From the NCBI GenBank assembly GCA_002794735.1, contig NBAZ01000010.1, forward strand, positions 1,203,489-1,267,488: a stretch of DNA of 64,000 nucleotides. Reading direction: 5' to 3'. Positions 61,580 to 64,000 of the stretch are shown here, in pieces (the stretch's first letter is position 1; each line of letters starts with the position of its first letter). The notes under the pieces are model-generated. The model was given only the letters and a program-made list of their open reading frames with translations. It made no database searches and was not told the DNA's origin. The stretch is from Pyrrhoderma lamaoense. Taxonomy: Eukaryota; Basidiomycota; Agaricomycetes; Hymenochaetales; Hymenochaetaceae. A program made the position numbers and the translations under genes.

Positions 61580-62548
61580 TGCTCAGATCTGCATCTTTTG
61601 GTTAGGACATTCACATGCAAAGTGTTCAACTTTTTCACACAAGTAGTAGCCACCTTATCATCGAGCTTGACCCACTGATACATCCATTGGCTGCCCAAGT
61701 CCTACAAACATGGTTCCTGAGTGGTCTCGCTTAGCAGGGACCTCATTAGTTGGATAGGTAGCAAGTGGGTTGTTTTGGGGGCATGGTTTGAAAGTGCTCA
61801 GAAGAGAGTTACCTTGCTCTCATATTGTTTTCAACTCCAACTTGGTCCTTTTGTGAAGCATGGCCTGCTCTTTTCATTCTTTATAAATTACAGGAGTAGG
61901 ACGAGAGCTGAGAATAAAGGTGAGGGTGTCCTTGGGTAGAGCTTTCTTCAGTAAAGAGATTAAGTAGGGTTCGTGCATAATAGGGTTGTAACCCACTTTC
62001 TGTAAGTAGATCTCAAACTGCTAGAAGAATTCGTCATATGACTGCTTAACTATACAAAGTCTCTCCAAGTCGCATTGTGTGTTAGCTCGTTTGTTGGGGC
62101 CTGAGAAGGCTGCCTCTAGCTTTTTGATGAACTCACGACTGGTGTCTTTGAAGTCTCCAACATCATCGTAAGCAAATTCCAAGTAGTTTTCTGCCCATAC
62201 ACCTGCATGACCTCCTTTCATAAAAGATAGCACAAACAGAGCTTGAGATTTGTCATCCAGAAAATCTGCTTTAGCTGCTTGTAGGTATGTGATGACAGAG
62301 CGAATAAAGGTGTCATAGTCTTTGCCATCAAAGGGTTCTGGTTTGGCTACGTGAATCTTAGCACGAGGGGCTGGGCAGTGCTGCCATTCCACTAGTGCCA
62401 TAAATCCTCTCACCACATTGTTTGTCCCTTCGATTTCTTCTCTAAAAGCTTGAAGCTGTAGCTGCAGTTGCTCCACTGTAGGAGATGTAGGAGGTGGGTC
62501 GAGCTGCTGCTGCTGTTGTTGTTGTTGTTCTACGTTGTTCTGTTCCAT
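61580..62548 (-). pseudogene. gag with degenerate zinc knuckle
   Basis: Starts [20 protein letters not shown]; the conserved core is AKPEPFDGKDYDTFIRSVIT, ALFVLSFMKGGHAGVWAENY and EFIKKLEAAFSGPNKRANTQ. After a TAG stop (62021) the frame continues FEIYLQKVGYNPIMHEPYLI and, further on, YYLCEKVEHFACECPNQK, a CCHC knuckle whose first Cys is Tyr and whose Gly and Arg positions read Glu and Cys, all explicable by transitions. Confidence 0.8.
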
Positions 62549-62945
62549 TGTTGTCAGGCTGGAGTAGCTCTTCTATTGTCGATGTCAAAGAAGATCTGGA
62601 AAAATAGTCCTTCATACTAGAGTTGTATAAGTGGGTAAGTGTTGATAGAGGTGAGTACAAAGGTGTGAACAAGGGTGTGATAAAAGAAGATGCATAAACA
62701 TAAAGCCAGCTTAAAAGTTGAGTACTCTTAAATAATGGCTAGCTTTATGCACACCACTGATAACAGAGTATTAGATAAGTGGATGTGATGTAATGTAGAT
62801 GATGATGTAATAGAGGTTTAGGGTGTGGGAAAGTTTACATGGAGAGATAATGAAGACACTGGTCTCCCCCCTTTATAGTGAGAAAATAAAAGGGATTGTG
62901 TTGTGATAGATGATGAGCACAAGACAATAAGTAGCTCTGTTCTGA

Positions 62946-63260
62946 TGTTAGCAACCAGCAAAGCCTCTACTTGATAAGTACTAAGTGTGAGCAACACAAA
63001 GTGGGGAACAAGTGTATCAAGGTACTGGAATAAGATAAGAACAAAGCTAAGTTATACATGAGCTACTAAATAGTCTTATATATCTAATAATCTTGGAAAA
63101 AGTATAAGGTAATAACTACGTAGCACCTGATCACCTGATTCCCAGTGACTAAGCCAATCATATGATAACTAGTAACTCTCTTAGTAACCATTTACGTAAT
63201 AGAAGAGAAATAATAAGAAAAATGAAAGAAATAATTACAAGTTCATTTCTGTTCATAACA
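62946..63260 (-). repeat. 5' LTR of the chromovirus (LTR2)
   Basis: 315 bases, TGTTA..TAACA ends, homologous over its length to LTR1 and LTR3. Its right side joins a gag fragment, not a polypurine tract. I could not identify a primer-binding site in the bases just left of 62946 with confidence. Confidence 0.85.
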
Positions 63261-63673
63261 AGGGGCTAAATGCTGCTGTTATTCAACTAGTGCTATGAGT
63301 CTTTTTACTATATTGTTAGTCCTTTCAATTTCTTCTCTGAGAGCTTAAAGTTGCAATTGTAACTATTTTACTGTGGGAGGTGTAAGTGGCACTGATGGTG
63401 GGTCAAGCTGCTGCTATTATTATTGTTATTCTACATTGTTTTGTTTATTGTTGTTAAATTAAGGTAACTCTTCTGTTGTCAATACTGAAATAGATCTGAA
63501 AAGATATATTTTTGTACCAAAAGTGTATAAATGGGTAAATGTTGATAGAGACTGTTAGAGTTTGATTTGGGTGGGCTTGTTTACAGTGGGAGGATTAATT
63601 TAATAAAAAGAAGGAGAAATATTGAACTGAACTATTATGGAGGATTATCTAATGAGATCCTTATCTAATCAGA
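63261..63673 (-). pseudogene. Second, heavily decayed gag 5' fragment
   Basis: On the minus strand this parallels 62370-62640 (gag start and Gln-rich tract), beginning where the first copy has CAGCCCCT. The start ATGGAACAG of the first copy reads ATAAACAAA here, the CAA/CAG repeats read TAA/TAG, and GTGGAGCAA reads GTAAAATAG. Nearly every difference is G to A or C to T. Joined directly to LTR2, so truncated at that border. Confidence 0.75.
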
Positions 63674-63987
63674 TGTCAGTAACCAGCAGAGCCTCTACTT
63701 GATAAGTACTAAGTGTGAGCAACATAAAGTGGGGAACAAGTGTATCAAGGTACTGGAATAAGACAAGAACAAAGCTAAGTTGTACATGAGTTACTAAGCA
63801 GTCTTATATATCTAGTAAGCCTGGAAAAAGTATGAGGTAATAACTATGTAGCATCCGATCACCTGATTCCTAGTAACTAAGCCCATCACATGACAACTGG
63901 TAAGCTTTTTAATAACTATTTATATAATAGAAGAGAAATAATGAGAAAATGAAAGAAATAACTACAAGTTTGTTTCTATTCATAACA
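63674..63987 (-). repeat. Third LTR copy (LTR3)
   Basis: 314 bases, TGTCA..TAACA ends. On its left is gag 5' sequence, as for a 5' LTR; on its right is TCACCCCCTCCTT, as for a 3' LTR. It thus serves two elements at once, and the second must continue beyond position 64000. Confidence 0.85.
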
Positions 63988-64000
63988 TCACCCCCTCCTT

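Larger units (their letters stand above)
57130..63260 (-). mobile_element. Decayed Ty3/gypsy chromovirus (LTR retrotransposon)
   Basis: Full-length layout on the minus strand: 5' LTR (62946-63260), gag (from 62548), protease (about 61160-60700), reverse transcriptase (about 60430-59520), RNase H (59493 downward), integrase (about 58720-58236), chromodomain (about 57740-57590), polypurine tract (57444-57456) and 3' LTR (57130-57443). The chromodomain (FKVKWKGYLHEHD, then KVIAEFY) places it among chromoviruses. Many stop codons and frame breaks, and altered catalytic residues, show it cannot act on its own. Five bases outside the two LTRs (ctttg and agggg) do not match, so there is no clean target-site duplication. 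It is a fungal genomic element and not expected to form infectious particles. Confidence 0.9.

Overview
This is a nuclear window from a filamentous basidiomycete, most likely an agaricomycete. The evidence is many short introns (about 45-70 nt, GT..AG, with CTRAY-like branch points), a fungal BTB/POZ protein of the type expanded in mushrooms, a CigA/O-fucosyltransferase-like type II membrane protein, fungal-only families (BIG1, DUF2433+RRM, ICP55, KGD4) and a chromodomain Ty3/gypsy element. The sequence is moderately AT-rich. I cannot name the species. Exon joins were worked out by hand from splice motifs, conserved protein motifs and frame; gene ends are more reliable than every internal intron.

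Layout. Positions 1-56.1 kb are gene-dense euchromatin with 27 protein genes: ACADSB-like acyl-CoA dehydrogenase (-), BTB (+), ARL2 (-), O-fucosyltransferase-like (+), eIF5B (+), amino-acid/choline permease (+), ICP55 aminopeptidase P (-), epoxide hydrolase (+), an orphan (-), an F-box-like protein (-), dUTPase (-), an SQ/TQ-rich PIP-box-like protein (+), RNA polymerase III largest subunit (-), proteasome alpha1 (+), KGD4 (-), BIG1/VOA1 (+), MED13 (-), DUF2433+RRM (+), Rab escort protein (-), nucleolin/NSR1-like (+), RIC8 (-), MED10 (+), SEC14-like (+), TSR2 (-), GRC3 (+), mitochondrial malate dehydrogenase (+) and allantoinase (+). Ten neighbouring pairs are divergent and share promoters of about 0.1-0.4 kb. 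From dUTPase to MED10 the strand alternates gene by gene.

Positions 56.07-57.13 kb are a very AT-rich, gene-free spacer. From 57.13 kb to the end is a minus-strand chromovirus (Ty3/gypsy with chromodomain) flanked by ~315-bp LTRs, then a second, heavily decayed gag fragment and a third LTR whose element continues beyond the window. The decay is dominated by C:G to T:A transitions that hit catalytic residues and make stop codons, as expected for RIP or methylation-driven mutation.

Main points of interest. (1) The dUTPase gene shares a 257-bp promoter, holding an E2F-like site and an MCB (ACGCGT) palindrome, with an uncharacterised protein that has a PIP-box-like motif and an SQ/TQ cluster; this is a candidate replication or DNA-damage factor. 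(2) The Pol III catalytic motif NADFDGD reads GADFDGD. (3) At least five genes carry single-base deletions, mostly in homopolymers, that break otherwise normal reading frames; these look like assembly undercalls rather than real pseudogenes. (4) Malate dehydrogenase needs a 6-nt microexon.
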